Below the pieces are notes generated by a model that was not told the DNA's origin, did no database searches, and was given only the letters and a program-made list of their open reading frames with translations. Positions 1 through 8,697 of a stretch of DNA of 64,000 bases are shown here, piece by piece. A program made the position numbers and the translations under genes. Source of the DNA: an uncultured Acinetobacter sp. (GTDB lineage Bacteria; Pseudomonadota; Gammaproteobacteria; Pseudomonadales; Moraxellaceae); assembly GCF_947493735.1 (NCBI RefSeq), contig NZ_CANLSL010000014.1, positions 1 to 64,000 on the forward strand, read 5' to 3'. The first letter of the stretch is position 1. The number at the start of each line of letters is the position of its first letter.

Positions 1-58
1 ACTATGGGAGTCCAAAACAACAGCTCGAAATACTGTTGGATTGGACGGGTATTTGACC

Positions 59-214
59 TTATCTACTACAGCCCCTATTTTTTTCAATCAGACTTTTTGC
101 TGTCTCAATATTGCGAACATAATCGACCACGAATTGGTGTTGTTCTAAATACTCACTTAGCGTTAATGCCAGCTCTATATGATCCTCGACGAGCAAAATA
201 AAGTGTTGCGTCAT
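59..214 (-). pseudogene. response regulator, N-terminal receiver fragment, interrupted
   Basis: The reading frame from an ATG at 214 encodes the first half of a two-component receiver domain. It has the beta-1 strand with its acidic pocket (ILLVEDH), a helix, a second strand (FVVDYV) and a second helix (AKSLIEKN). The next expected element, the strand carrying the phospho-accepting Asp (a LDV/LDL-type motif), is missing: after residue ~46 the frame runs into TAA at 59-61. Coherence is lost at about 74-79. Left of this the sequence is not recognisably receiver-like in any frame, which suits an insertion junction or other rearrangement whose rest lies outside the window. A single frameshift is less likely, because no receiver continuation is seen. 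The partner kinase, output domain and target genes are not visible. Confidence 0.6.
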
Positions 215-234
215 AGCTGTTCTTTCAGTGTTTT

Positions 235-262
235 AGGGTCTGTTGAAATATCAACAGACCCT
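235..262. repeat. perfect 12-bp inverted repeat (hairpin)
   Basis: AGGGTCTGTTGA and its exact complement are separated by a 4-nt loop. The hairpin lies just past the stop codon of the chalcone-isomerase-like gene and just upstream of the response-regulator start. There is no T-run after the stem on the minus strand, so it is a poor intrinsic terminator. It could be an operator, an attenuating structure, or abutting terminal repeats of a lost mobile element. Confidence 0.55.
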
Positions 263-265
263 AAT

Positions 266-769
266 TTAAGGATTGAGTAATTGTCGTTTTAATGTATCAC
301 TAAAAGGCGCAGAACCAAACCATATTTTAAAATACTGATTTGCGTATTGATTTTTAATGTGTGCGATCTGCTGACCATTTAAAAACAAACGCAAAGACGT
401 ACTTGTATGGTCATAGTGCAATCGATAAGTATCGCCATTTTTCACTTGAGTGTAATGACGATTAATCGGCATCAATTTATTAAGCTCATTCTTTGAAGCA
501 ATATTTTTCTTCAAAAAATGATTGGCTGCACGGCGAAATGCCCAGGCAGGGATATTTTCAGTGTAGCTAAACTCAAGTTCAATGCTTTGGTTTTGCCAAC
601 TTTTTTCGCACTGTTCTGCGGCGTATTGCACTTTGCCAACGTTTTTTTTGCTAACAGTAAGTGGTGCTTCAGCGCATTCTTTAAATGTACTTGCATGCGC
701 TGAATGGGCAGCAACGAAAATACTGTTGGCAATGAGTAGAATTATGGATTTTTGAATGGCAATACCCAT
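266..769 (-). CDS. chalcone isomerase-like periplasmic protein
   Basis: A 167-residue protein with an N-terminal signal peptide: hydrophobic residues ~8-22, with likely cleavage after the AHSAHA region. The C-terminal motif YFKIWFGSAPFSD followed by LKRQLL matches the bacterial chalcone-isomerase-like family, whose members are usually exported and have no proven enzymatic role. Its start overlaps the end of the upstream lipoprotein gene by 28 nt, so the two are almost certainly co-transcribed and perhaps translationally coupled. In many Proteobacteria this family sits beside NTF2-like proteins and lipid-modifying enzymes. Only the NTF2-like partner is present here. The family call is fairly sure; the function is unknown. 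Confidence 0.7.
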   Translation of the reverse strand: MGIAIQKSIILLIANSIFVAAHSAHASTFKECAEAPLTVSKKNVGKVQYAAEQCEKSWQNQSIELEFSYTENIPAWAFRRAANHFLKKNIASKNELNKLMPINRHYTQVKNGDTYRLHYDHTSTSLRLFLNGQQIAHIKNQYANQYFKIWFGSAPFSDTLKRQLLNP

Positions 770-1311
770 TGATATAATCCTCCAACTAAAGGAATTTTAC
801 GATATAAACCGTTGGCTGGATCCCAATAATCTTGTTGGAAAATGATTTGATTATTTTGATTGATTTTAATTTCGCTGATGCCATAAGACGACATGGTCTT
901 GGTGCGTCCAAACATTTTGAAATCATAGCCCATAAACCAATGCACATAAGCCGTGTCGCCTTGATAGGTTGAACTGAGTAATTTTACATCGACATTGCTG
1001 ACACGGTTGTTCATGCCTTTGAAGTGTTCGATCAAATCATTTTTGTTGGAAAATTGCGACAGCGTATCATTGATATACAGTTGATCGGCGTACATGGCTG
1101 ATGCTTTTTCAACGAATGCCACTGTCCCAAGTGTATTAAAACTTGCAACAAAGCGTTCGCCGACCGCATTGGCTTTTTGTTGGTCTAGGTTGACTCCTGT
1201 AATTTGGGATTTTGCTTGGCTATAACTTTGTGTGTAGCTCGCCGTGCTATTGCATCCACTAAAGCTCAGCAGTGCAACAATACCTAGTGCAGACGTAATA
1301 AAAGCTTTCAT
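742..1311 (-). CDS. NTF2/SnoaL-like lipoprotein
   Basis: A 189-residue protein with a lipoprotein signal peptide. The hydrophobic stretch ends in a lipobox (LSFSGC, Cys at residue 20), so it is probably lipid-anchored in the periplasm. The mature part resembles a nuclear-transport-factor-2 / SnoaL-like fold: an N-terminal helix (VASFNTLG), YADQLYIND, a loop with NDLIEHFKGM, and strands ending in DYWDPANGLY. This architecture usually binds a small hydrophobic ligand, but no catalytic residues can be assigned. It overlaps the chalcone-isomerase-like gene downstream by 28 nt. The fold is inferred from pattern, and the ligand is unknown. Confidence 0.6.
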   Translation of the reverse strand: MKAFITSALGIVALLSFSGCNSTASYTQSYSQAKSQITGVNLDQQKANAVGERFVASFNTLGTVAFVEKASAMYADQLYINDTLSQFSNKNDLIEHFKGMNNRVSNVDVKLLSSTYQGDTAYVHWFMGYDFKMFGRTKTMSSYGISEIKINQNNQIIFQQDYWDPANGLYRKIPLVGGLYQWVLPFKNP

Positions 1312-1530
1312 GATGACCTCAGTGTCTAATTAAAATAAATAATTCGATCAATGAATATAAAATATATTGCTCGTTGTGAAGTCAATGTGAATGTTTAAAA
1401 AAACTAGAATCTATGCACAAAGCGCAATATTTAATGGCGATTTTACATATTGCGGAGCGTGGTTTTTTGTATGGGCTTCGCTATAATGAGCCGTTAAATT
1501 TTTTTGATGAAAATGAGCAAGGGCGTATTG

Positions 1531-4179
1531 ATGGATATACAAGAAGCACTACAAAATATCGAATCCCATACGCCGATGATGCAACAATTTCTGCAAGTCA
1601 AAGCACAATATCCCAAGGCGTTATTGTTCTATCGTATGGGCGATTTTTATGAATTGTTCTTCGATGATGCACAGCGTGCAGTTAAAATTCTTGGCATCAC
1701 GTTAACCCATCGTGGTAAGTCAAATGGTGAGCCAATCCCGATGGCAGGCGTGCCATATCATGCTGCAGAAGGCTATCTTGCTCGCTTGATCAAAACTGGG
1801 GAAACCGTTGCGATATGTGAGCAGGTCGGTGAGGTTACAGGCAAAGGACCTGTGGAACGCCAAGTCGTTCGGGTTCTCACGCCAGGAACTCTGACCGATG
1901 ATGCTTTACTTTCAAGCGCTAAAAATAATCATCTTGTTTCGATTGCGATTAAACAAGGTCAAATTGGTATTGCGGTTTTAGACTTAAGCGCTGGCCTATT
2001 TCGAGTACAACAGCAAGCTTTACACCCTGATCAAATGATCTTAGAAATGGCACGTATTGCGCCAAATGAAGTGATTGTCGATGAGTCGATGGTAGATCGG
2101 GAATTATTTTCGCAGATTGAACAACAGTTAAACTGTCCAACTACACTGCGCCCGAATGTCGATTTTAATATTAAAAATGCTTATCAAACCTTATGCGATC
2201 AATTCGGTGTTAAATCTTTAGCAGGCTTTACCTTAGATCAGTTGGAGCTTGCTCAAGCAGCAGCAGCAGCTTTGATCCATTATGCACGTGAAACACAGAA
2301 AACAGCGTTACCGCACATTACCAGTATCAAAGTAGAGCAATCCGATCAATTTATTGCGCTTGATCCGATCACACGGCGCAATCTCGAAATTATCGAGCCA
2401 CTGTTTGAGCATGGCACATCGCTATTTGATCTCGTGAATCAATGTAAAACGGCAATGGGTTCACGACTGCTTGCTCGACATCTCACACAGCCGATTCGTG
2501 ATAGTGCGGTTTTAAATGAACGACTCAATGCGGTACAAACCATCAAAGATGGCTTTCATGAAGAACCACTGCGTTTGGTATTGCGAGAGATTGGCGATAT
2601 TGAACGGGTGCTTTCTCGAATCGGTTTAGGCACGGCTCGACCTCGGGATATTGTGCAATTGCGTCAGGCGTGTGGTCAGTTACCATTTTTACAGCATGCG
2701 TTAAAAGCGACTTTGCAAAATGGTGATGTTGCACTGACTCGAATTGCAACCGAACTTGGTCAATTTCAACATATATATGATAGGCTCAACCAAGCGATTG
2801 TTGAACTTCCACCTGTTTTACTTCGTGAAGGTGGCGTAATCGCTGAAGGTTTTGATGATGAACTGGATGAACTACGTCAGATTCGTGATCATGCAGGGCA
2901 ATTCCTCATTGATCTAGAAGTCAAAGAACGTAAAGCCTCAGGCATTGCCAACTTAAAAATTGGCTATAACCGAGTCAGTGGCTATTATATCGAACTCTCT
3001 CGTGCGCAAGCTGCTCAAGCACCTGCACATTTTATCCGTCGTCAGACTTTAAAAAATGCGGAGCGTTACATCACGCCAGAGCTCAAATCTTTTGAAGATA
3101 AAGTGCTCTCGAGTGAGGCACGTGCGCTGAATCGTGAAAAGCAACTCTATGAGTTGTTACTCCAAGAGCTTCGTAACGAAATTGTGCCACTACAAACCAT
3201 GAGTCGAGCCATTGCTGATTTGGATGTTTATGCCAACTGGGCGACGCAAGCTCGCATGCACCATTGGCAACGTCCTGATTTTCAGCTTGAAACAGGCATT
3301 CATATTCAAGGCGGTCGTCATCCTGTGGTGGAAGCCTTGATCAAAACGCCATATACCGCCAACGATACCCATCTTGATGCACAGCATCGTTTAGCGATCA
3401 TCACTGGGCCGAATATGGGCGGAAAATCGACCTATATGCGCCAGACGGCATTGATTGTGCTACTTGCGCATTGTGGGAGCTTTGTCCCTGCGGAAATGGC
3501 GAAAATGAGCAGTATTGACCGCATCTTTACTCGGATTGGCTCGGCTGATGATTTGTCCTCAGGCAAGTCAACTTTCATGGTGGAGATGACCGAAACAGCG
3601 CAAATCCTGCATCATGCCACCAGTCAGTCTTTGGTGCTGATGGATGAGGTCGGGCGCGGCACAAGTACATACGATGGCTTGTCTTTGGCGTGGGCGTGTG
3701 TGCTTGATTTAGCCAAGCGTATCAAATGCTTATGTATGTTTGCCACGCATTATTTTGAATTGACCGAGCTTGGTGCGGAGTCAGCCATTGATAACTATCA
3801 TGTGGTGGCAAAAGAGATCAAAGGGCAATTGATTTTATTGCACAAAGTCCAACATGGCCCAGCCAGTAAAAGTCATGGTTTGCAAGTGGCAAAGCTCGCA
3901 GGCATTCCGCAAAATGTCGTCAAATCTGCACAGAAAAAACTCTCTGAACTTGAGATTCATCAAGCACAGCCAATATCGCCTCAAGTGCAAAACGATCTTT
4001 TCGCAGAACCTCAATTCGCAGAAAATCAATTTAATGATCCAGAAAGTTTTATAGTCGATCAAGCGTTGTTGGAGAAATATCAAGAGATTGAAAAGCAATT
4101 ATCAAATTTACAATTGGATGATCTTACGCCACGTCAAGCTTTAGATATGCTCTACCAACTGAAACAGCAGATAAAATAA
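1531..4179 (+). CDS. mutS: DNA mismatch repair protein MutS
   Basis: MutS binds base mismatches and small loops and recruits MutL to start mismatch repair. From the ATG at 1531 the product is 882 residues. It has the mismatch-reading Phe-Tyr-Glu in GDFYELF (residues ~37-43), the connector and lever domains, the clamp around [16 protein letters not shown], the ATPase P-loop GPNMGGKST (~627-635), the Walker B region [14 protein letters not shown], and the C-terminal dimerisation tail [14 protein letters not shown] chose 1531 because GAGCAAGGG lies about 7 nt upstream and the N-terminus then aligns with the family. In-frame starts at 1504 (TTG) and 1507 would add a few residues. It converges with metK across a bidirectional terminator. 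Confidence 0.97.
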   Translation: MDIQEALQNIESHTPMMQQFLQVKAQYPKALLFYRMGDFYELFFDDAQRAVKILGITLTHRGKSNGEPIPMAGVPYHAAEGYLARLIKTGETVAICEQVGEVTGKGPVERQVVRVLTPGTLTDDALLSSAKNNHLVSIAIKQGQIGIAVLDLSAGLFRVQQQALHPDQMILEMARIAPNEVIVDESMVDRELFSQIEQQLNCPTTLRPNVDFNIKNAYQTLCDQFGVKSLAGFTLDQLELAQAAAAALIHYARETQKTALPHITSIKVEQSDQFIALDPITRRNLEIIEPLFEHGTSLFDLVNQCKTAMGSRLLARHLTQPIRDSAVLNERLNAVQTIKDGFHEEPLRLVLREIGDIERVLSRIGLGTARPRDIVQLRQACGQLPFLQHALKATLQNGDVALTRIATELGQFQHIYDRLNQAIVELPPVLLREGGVIAEGFDDELDELRQIRDHAGQFLIDLEVKERKASGIANLKIGYNRVSGYYIELSRAQAAQAPAHFIRRQTLKNAERYITPELKSFEDKVLSSEARALNREKQLYELLLQELRNEIVPLQTMSRAIADLDVYANWATQARMHHWQRPDFQLETGIHIQGGRHPVVEALIKTPYTANDTHLDAQHRLAIITGPNMGGKSTYMRQTALIVLLAHCGSFVPAEMAKMSSIDRIFTRIGSADDLSSGKSTFMVEMTETAQILHHATSQSLVLMDEVGRGTSTYDGLSLAWACVLDLAKRIKCLCMFATHYFELTELGAESAIDNYHVVAKEIKGQLILLHKVQHGPASKSHGLQVAKLAGIPQNVVKSAQKKLSELEIHQAQPISPQVQNDLFAEPQFAENQFNDPESFIVDQALLEKYQEIEKQLSNLQLDDLTPRQALDMLYQLKQQIK

Positions 4180-4300
4180 ATGCCATTACATGTACTAGCT
4201 CAAACCTGATCTGACAGTTTGACATTTTAAAAACATTGTCAGAAAGTGCGTAAATCTTATTTACTCGTCAGTTAAAATCTTCTAAAAGTTCTAATGTTAA

Positions 4301-4331
4301 AAATAAAGCCTGCATTGCGCAGGCTTTATTT
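4301..4331. terminator. bidirectional terminator between mutS and metK
   Basis: A 13-bp perfect stem (AAATAAAGCCTGC and complement) with a 5-nt loop has A-runs on the left and T-runs on the right. It can therefore act as an intrinsic terminator for both convergent genes. Confidence 0.85.
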
Positions 4332-4380
4332 TGTTTTAGATCAAGTTTTACATCAGATCATGTTTATATCAGAGCACAGC

Positions 4381-5550
4381 TTAAAGCCCTGCAGCATCTT
4401 TCAGTAATTCTGCTTTATCAGTTTGTTCCCATGTAAATGCAGTACTACTTCCTTCACGACCGAAGTGACCATAAGTTGCCGTTTGTTTATACATCGGTTG
4501 TAACAAGTTCAACATACGTGTGATGCCAAATGGACGTAGGTCAAAATGCTCACGAACCAATTCGATAATGGTTTCTTCAGCGATTTTTGCTGTACCAAAC
4601 GTATTGATCGAGATCGACGTCGGCTCAGCCACACCGATGGCGTAGCTCACTTGGATTTCGCATTTATCCGCAAGTCCTGCAGCCACGATATTTTTCGCTA
4701 CATAACGACCTGCATACGCTGCCGAACGGTCAACTTTTGAAGGATCTTTACCAGAGAATGCACCACCACCGTGACGTGCCATACCACCATAGGTATCAAC
4801 AATAATTTTACGACCAGTCAAACCGCAGTCGCCGACTGGACCACCGATCACAAAAATCCCTGTAGGATTGATGTGGAATTTGGTACCTGCATGGAACATT
4901 TCCGAAGGAATCACAGGTTTAATGATTTCTTCAATGATCGCTTCTTTCAAATCAGCTTGTGAGATTTCAGGATCGTGTTGCGTAGAAAGTACAACAGCAT
5001 CAAGGCGAACTGGTTTGCCATTTTCATAAGCAAAAGTGACTTGGCTTTTCGCATCAGGGCGTAGCCATGGCAAGCCATTATTGCTACGACGTAGCTCAGC
5101 TTGACGCTCCATCAAGCGGTGCGCATATGAGATTGGTGCAGGCATGAGCACATCTGTTTCACGGCTCGCATAACCAAACATCAAGCCTTGATCGCCTGCA
5201 CCTTGATCTTCAGGCTTTTGGCGATCAACACCTTGAGCAATCTCTGGGGATTGTTTACCGATCATATTGATCACAGCACAGGTCGAGCCATCAAAACCGA
5301 GGTCTGAATGATGATAGCCGATACCATTCACTGTGTTACGGACAATATTTTCAAAATCAATATTCGCCGTCGTGGTGATTTCCCCTGCAAGTACCACCGC
5401 ACCAGTTTTAACTAAGGTTTCGCATGCGACACGTGCATAAATATCTTGTTCTAAAATTGCATCAAGAATCGCATCGCTGATCTGATCAGCCATTTTGTCT
5501 GGATGACCTTCACTTACCGATTCTGATGTAAATACTGCGTACTCGCGCAT
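4381..5550 (-). CDS. metK: S-adenosylmethionine synthase
   Basis: MetK makes S-adenosylmethionine from methionine and ATP in the cytoplasm, supplying the window's methylases among others. The 389-residue product is full length. It starts [19 protein letters not shown], and carries the ATP-binding motif [12 protein letters not shown] (~118-129), the glycine-rich P-loop-like [16 protein letters not shown], and a C-terminal GHFGR motif. GGAAG sits 5-9 nt upstream of the ATG. The gene is monocistronic, facing mutS, with a 390-nt upstream region shared with the divergent acyl-CoA dehydrogenase. I saw no SAM-riboswitch-like structure in the leader. Confidence 0.98.
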   Translation of the reverse strand: MREYAVFTSESVSEGHPDKMADQISDAILDAILEQDIYARVACETLVKTGAVVLAGEITTTANIDFENIVRNTVNGIGYHHSDLGFDGSTCAVINMIGKQSPEIAQGVDRQKPEDQGAGDQGLMFGYASRETDVLMPAPISYAHRLMERQAELRRSNNGLPWLRPDAKSQVTFAYENGKPVRLDAVVLSTQHDPEISQADLKEAIIEEIIKPVIPSEMFHAGTKFHINPTGIFVIGGPVGDCGLTGRKIIVDTYGGMARHGGGAFSGKDPSKVDRSAAYAGRYVAKNIVAAGLADKCEIQVSYAIGVAEPTSISINTFGTAKIAEETIIELVREHFDLRPFGITRMLNLLQPMYKQTATYGHFGREGSSTAFTWEQTDKAELLKDAAGL

Positions 5551-5718
5551 AAAACTTCCATTCTTGAATTTTAAAAATGGCGATATCTTACATCATATTG
5601 CACTGAGATGGCAGATTAGCGCTCAAGCAATTCAATCAAAACTTCTGATATTTGATATTCAACCAATTGAAAATTAAATAAAATTCACTTATCAAAAGTT
5701 CTTGAAAATTTTAAAAAA

Positions 5719-5748
5719 TTGACATGAATCAATTTCACTTTTTATGTT
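5719..5748 (+). promoter_or_regulatory. candidate sigma-70 promoter for the acyl-CoA dehydrogenase
   Basis: A perfect -35 hexamer TTGACA (5719-5724) is followed after 18 nt by TATGTT (5743-5748; 4 of 6 consensus bases). It would give a leader of roughly 190 nt before the ATG at 5941. This is a prediction from pattern only. Confidence 0.4.
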
Positions 5749-5766
5749 GTATTGAAAAAAATCTAA

Positions 5767-5782
5767 AACTGGCTGATCAGTT
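5767..5782. promoter_or_regulatory. palindrome downstream of the candidate promoter (possible operator)
   Basis: The arms AACTG and CAGTT are perfectly complementary around a 6-nt centre, with a nested CTGATCAG palindrome. The position, 20-35 nt past the predicted -10, suits repressor binding. It loosely resembles the AACTGG...CAGTT arms of fatty-acid-responsive FadR sites, but the spacing differs, so the regulator is unassigned. Confidence 0.3.
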
Positions 5783-5940
5783 CACACTTTATCCGTAAAA
5801 TTGGTCGAAATAAAAGCGTGAAAATGGCATGATGGCTGAAATTTAATACTTCATATTTGAATGCGTCATATTTAAAACGTGATATGAAGCGACTTAACCA
5901 AAGACTAAAAGTCTGCAATTAGATACCGTAGGGAAATCAG

Positions 5941-7083
5941 ATGTTAAAGCACGATGCCGATTTAGAACTCTTCCGTGACAATTTTCGCCGTTTTATGCAG
6001 GAGCATATCGCACCATATTATGAAACTTGGGAAAAAGAAGGCTTGATGCCTCGCCAAGTCTGGAATCTCTTGGGTGAAAATGGTTATCTCTGTGTCGATC
6101 TACCTGAAGAATATGGTGGCTATGGTGTGCCGACGTATTATTCACTCATGCTTGTAGAGGAAGCATCTCGTGCAGGCTATGGTGCGTTATCGACTGCGAT
6201 CTCGTGTCACTCGGAGATTGCGGCGCCGTATATTTTGCACATTGCCAATGAAGAGCAAAAGCAACAATGGCTACCAAAAATGGTGTCAGGTGAAGTTGTT
6301 GGTGCTATTGGGATGACTGAGCCTGGAGCAGGTTCGGACTTGCAAGCGATTCGTTCAAATGCGATTTTGCAAGATGATCACTATTTATTAAATGGTTCAA
6401 AGACGTTTATTTCTAATGGTCAACATGCAGATTTAGTTGTCCTTGCAGTGAAAACCGACCCTGCTGCCAAGGCAAAAGGTGTTTCACTGATGCTGGTGGA
6501 TACGCATTTAGATGGCTTTAAGAAAGGCACCAACTTAGACAAAATCGGCTTACATTCGCAAGATACTTCAGAGCTATTCTTTGATAATGTCAAAGTGCCG
6601 AAAAACCAATTACTCGGTCAGGCAGGGCATGGTTTTGCTTATCTCATGCAAGAGCTTCCTCGTGAACGTACAGCGATTGCAGCGACTGCGTTGGGTGCGA
6701 TTCGAGGTGCAATTGATGTGACGGTGAAATATGTCCAAGAACGTCAGGCGTTTGGTCAGTCGATTGCCAAGTTCCAGAATACACGTTTTGTCATTGCACA
6801 AGCCAAGATCGATGAGCAAGCTGTGGCTGCGTTCTATGAGCGCTGTGTGGAAGAATACATGGAAGGCATCATGACGGTACAAACTGCGGCGGCGATCAAA
6901 GCATTCTCCACAGATATGCAGATGAAAGTGGCGGATAATTTGCTACAACTGTTTGGTGGTTACGGCTATATGACTGAATATCCAATTTCACGCTTCTTTG
7001 TGGATGCACGTATTCAGCGTATCTATGGCGGTACCAATGAGATCATGAAAGAGATCGTGGCACGAGATGTCTTGGGGCGTTGA
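5941..7083 (+). CDS. acyl-CoA dehydrogenase, long-chain (LCAD/IVD) type
   Basis: A 380-residue flavoenzyme that would oxidise an acyl-CoA to the trans-2-enoyl-CoA, the first step of beta-oxidation, and pass electrons to ETF. It has the N-terminal helical domain, the FAD/substrate motif GAIGMTEPGAGSDL (~121-134), the beta-domain (NGSKTFISNG), and a C-terminal helical domain with FGGYGYM and IYGGTNEIMKEI. In medium/short-chain enzymes the catalytic Glu sits in IYEGT; here that position is Gly. A Glu is instead present in LPRER (Glu242), as in long-chain and isovaleryl-CoA dehydrogenases. The substrate is therefore probably long or branched, but this is inferred. It is monocistronic, ended by a terminator at 7116. 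Confidence 0.92.
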   Translation: MLKHDADLELFRDNFRRFMQEHIAPYYETWEKEGLMPRQVWNLLGENGYLCVDLPEEYGGYGVPTYYSLMLVEEASRAGYGALSTAISCHSEIAAPYILHIANEEQKQQWLPKMVSGEVVGAIGMTEPGAGSDLQAIRSNAILQDDHYLLNGSKTFISNGQHADLVVLAVKTDPAAKAKGVSLMLVDTHLDGFKKGTNLDKIGLHSQDTSELFFDNVKVPKNQLLGQAGHGFAYLMQELPRERTAIAATALGAIRGAIDVTVKYVQERQAFGQSIAKFQNTRFVIAQAKIDEQAVAAFYERCVEEYMEGIMTVQTAAAIKAFSTDMQMKVADNLLQLFGGYGYMTEYPISRFFVDARIQRIYGGTNEIMKEIVARDVLGR

Positions 7084-7115
7084 TTGATCGACTGAAATAT
7101 CATATTCAATGATTG

Positions 7116-7145
7116 AAAATGCCCACATTTGTGGGCATTTTTTAT
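7116..7145. terminator. bidirectional terminator after the acyl-CoA dehydrogenase
   Basis: A 12-bp stem (AAAATGCCCACA and complement) with a minimal loop is followed by a T-run rightward and, read leftward, by a shorter T-stretch. It separates the dehydrogenase from the convergent oxidoreductase. Confidence 0.85.
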
Positions 7146-7166
7146 ATCTTGTTTTGGAAAGGATAT

Positions 7167-8033
7167 TTAAAAAATCAAAGAACGATGTGCCGAAACTCCT
7201 GCAAGATTGCCATCTGCCACAGAGAGTGGTACTGAACCACCAAATCGAATCACATCACCACAGGCAAACACGCCATCCATCGACGTCTGTTTCAAGGTAT
7301 CGGTTTTAATCCACTCGCCAATGCCATTACTTTCGATCTCTACACCAAGTGCCTTGATCCACGCCTGTGAAATCTGCGTGGCACTACTGACAAAAATGCC
7401 AGCGAATTGTTTTGAAGCGCTACTTTGCAAATTAATCGTCGCATGCTCAGTAATCTCTACGATTTGATCATCAATGATCGGAATATTTTTTGATGCTAGT
7501 TGCTTACGATCTTCATCTGTCAGGGTTTGCCCATTGCTCACAAAAGTGACTTGTCCCCAGTCGGGTAGCATCATCGCTTGATGAATGGAAAACTCAGAAC
7601 TATTGATCACTGCAATCTGACCTTGATTCAACTCATAACCATGACAATATGGACAATGAAAAATAGACTGTCCCCAGCGTTCACGCAACCCTTGAATCTC
7701 AGGCAATTGATCCGTTACACCTGTGGCAATAATAATTCGCTTCGCCGTTATGGCATGGGTTTTATCAATGCAAACATGGAATAGGTCATCTGATTTGGCA
7801 AAATCAAGCACCTGACCAGTTTCAAACTTTACCGTTGGATAAAGCGCAATTTGTTCACGAGCAATCTCAGCAATCTCGCTCGCTAATGTACCATCTTGGG
7901 TTAAAAAGCCATGAGAATGCGACGCAAAACGTTTGCGCCGTTGACCGTGATCAATCACGACCACCCTGCGCAGAGCAGGTGCTAAAGGCAAAACTGCGGA
8001 CAAACCTGCATAACGTCCACCAATGTTTGCCAC
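7167..8033 (-). CDS. thioredoxin reductase-like FAD/NAD(P) oxidoreductase, damaged start
   Basis: A 288-residue pyridine-nucleotide disulfide oxidoreductase of the short thioredoxin-reductase type. It shows an N-terminal FAD-binding IGGRYAG, a redox-active CPYC (in FHCPYCHGYE, ~125-134), ATGVTDQLP, and the C-terminal FAD motif VFACGDV. The first in-frame standard start is GTG at 8033, which already lies inside the first beta strand. Relatives begin M-x-YDV, and here the codons before it read ACG-CAA-TAT-GAT. The natural start was probably ATG where ACG now stands (8043-8045). No other ATG, GTG or TTG exists before the upstream stop. It is divergent from an Rrf2 regulator, a common pairing, so redox- or metal-responsive control is likely. 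Expression may be weak or lost. Confidence 0.75.
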   Translation of the reverse strand: MANIGGRYAGLSAVLPLAPALRRVVVIDHGQRRKRFASHSHGFLTQDGTLASEIAEIAREQIALYPTVKFETGQVLDFAKSDDLFHVCIDKTHAITAKRIIIATGVTDQLPEIQGLRERWGQSIFHCPYCHGYELNQGQIAVINSSEFSIHQAMMLPDWGQVTFVSNGQTLTDEDRKQLASKNIPIIDDQIVEITEHATINLQSSASKQFAGIFVSSATQISQAWIKALGVEIESNGIGEWIKTDTLKQTSMDGVFACGDVIRFGGSVPLSVADGNLAGVSAHRSLIF

Positions 8034-8155
8034 ATCATATTGCGTGAGAAATTTCTTAATAAGTAATATATGAAGTTACGTTACCAATAAATTTTGATAA
8101 TTGAAACTTTTAATATTACATTAATTCAAATCATCATACATTTTGTAGAAATCCC

Positions 8156-8588
8156 TTGAGAATCGACAGTAAACTTTCTCGCATGTTGCAGGTGCTTTTG
8201 CACATGGCAAATGATCGAAAAATCTTATACTTCTGAACAGCTTGCACAGATGCTCTCGACTAATCCTGTGGTGGTGCGCCGAACTATGTCTGGGCTACGC
8301 GATGAAGGTTTTGTCACATCGGAAAAAGGACGAAATGGTGGATGGAGTTTGGTCGAACACTTTGAACAGCTGACATTGATGGATATTTATCAAGCGGTGG
8401 GTGAGCCGAATATTTTTGCGATGGTTAATCAAAGTAGTCATCCAGACTTCTTGGTCGAAAAAGCGGTCAATCAAGTCTTGGATGATGCGGTGGTTGAAGC
8501 ACAACGGATATTATTTGAGCGCTTTCGGCAAACCACGCTTGGCGATTTATCGATGTTGTTTAATGCCGAGGCGAATAAATCAAATTAA
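8156..8588 (+). pseudogene. Rrf2-family transcriptional regulator, frameshifted
   Basis: The expected Rrf2 N-terminus is present from a TTG at 8156 (MRIDSKLSRMLQVLLHMAND), but this frame stops at 8234. The rest of the protein continues in the next frame: YTSEQLAQMLSTNP, then the winged-helix recognition part VVVRRTMSGLR, EKGRNGGW and the C-terminal helix. Removing one A from the A5 run at 8218-8222 joins the two halves (MANDRKSYTSEQL). An in-frame ATG at 8211 could yield a 125-residue protein lacking the first DNA-binding helix. No Cys cluster for an Fe-S centre is seen. The gene is divergent from the oxidoreductase it probably controlled. This is either a true pseudogene or a base-calling error. 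Confidence 0.75.
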
Positions 8589-8629
8589 TTCATAAAATAG
8601 ATTTGTAGATTAGAAAAGTAATACATAAA

Positions 8630-8654
8630 AAATCCCTGCATAGCGCAGGGATTT
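8630..8654. terminator. bidirectional terminator between the Rrf2 gene and purD
   Basis: A 10-bp perfect stem (AAATCCCTGC and complement) with a 5-nt loop and flanking A and T tracts lies between convergent genes. Confidence 0.8.
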
Positions 8655-8697
8655 GTTTTATAAGGACTTATAGACTCTGAAATGAAGTGCAAAAAGA

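Larger units (their letters stand above)
5551..5940. other. intergenic region between divergent metK and acyl-CoA dehydrogenase
   Basis: This 390-nt AT-rich stretch has no open frame worth calling. It should hold the promoters of both divergent genes. A good -35 (TTGACA at 5719) and an interrupted palindrome at 5767-5782 face the dehydrogenase. The metK side has a short leader with GGAAG before the ATG and no obvious attenuator. Confidence 0.6.

Noticed and set aside
1..200. Rightward open frame at the left edge as a transposase fragment
   Set aside because: The sequence is too short and matches no transposase motif I know. Only the disruption of the receiver frame is supported.
1413..1652. 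Rightward 79-residue open frame overlapping the mutS start
   Set aside because: It overlaps mutS in another frame, has no good ribosome-binding site and shows no protein-like pattern.
5551..5760. Possible SAM riboswitch ahead of metK
   Set aside because: No paired stems, conserved core or expression-platform terminator could be found in the leader.
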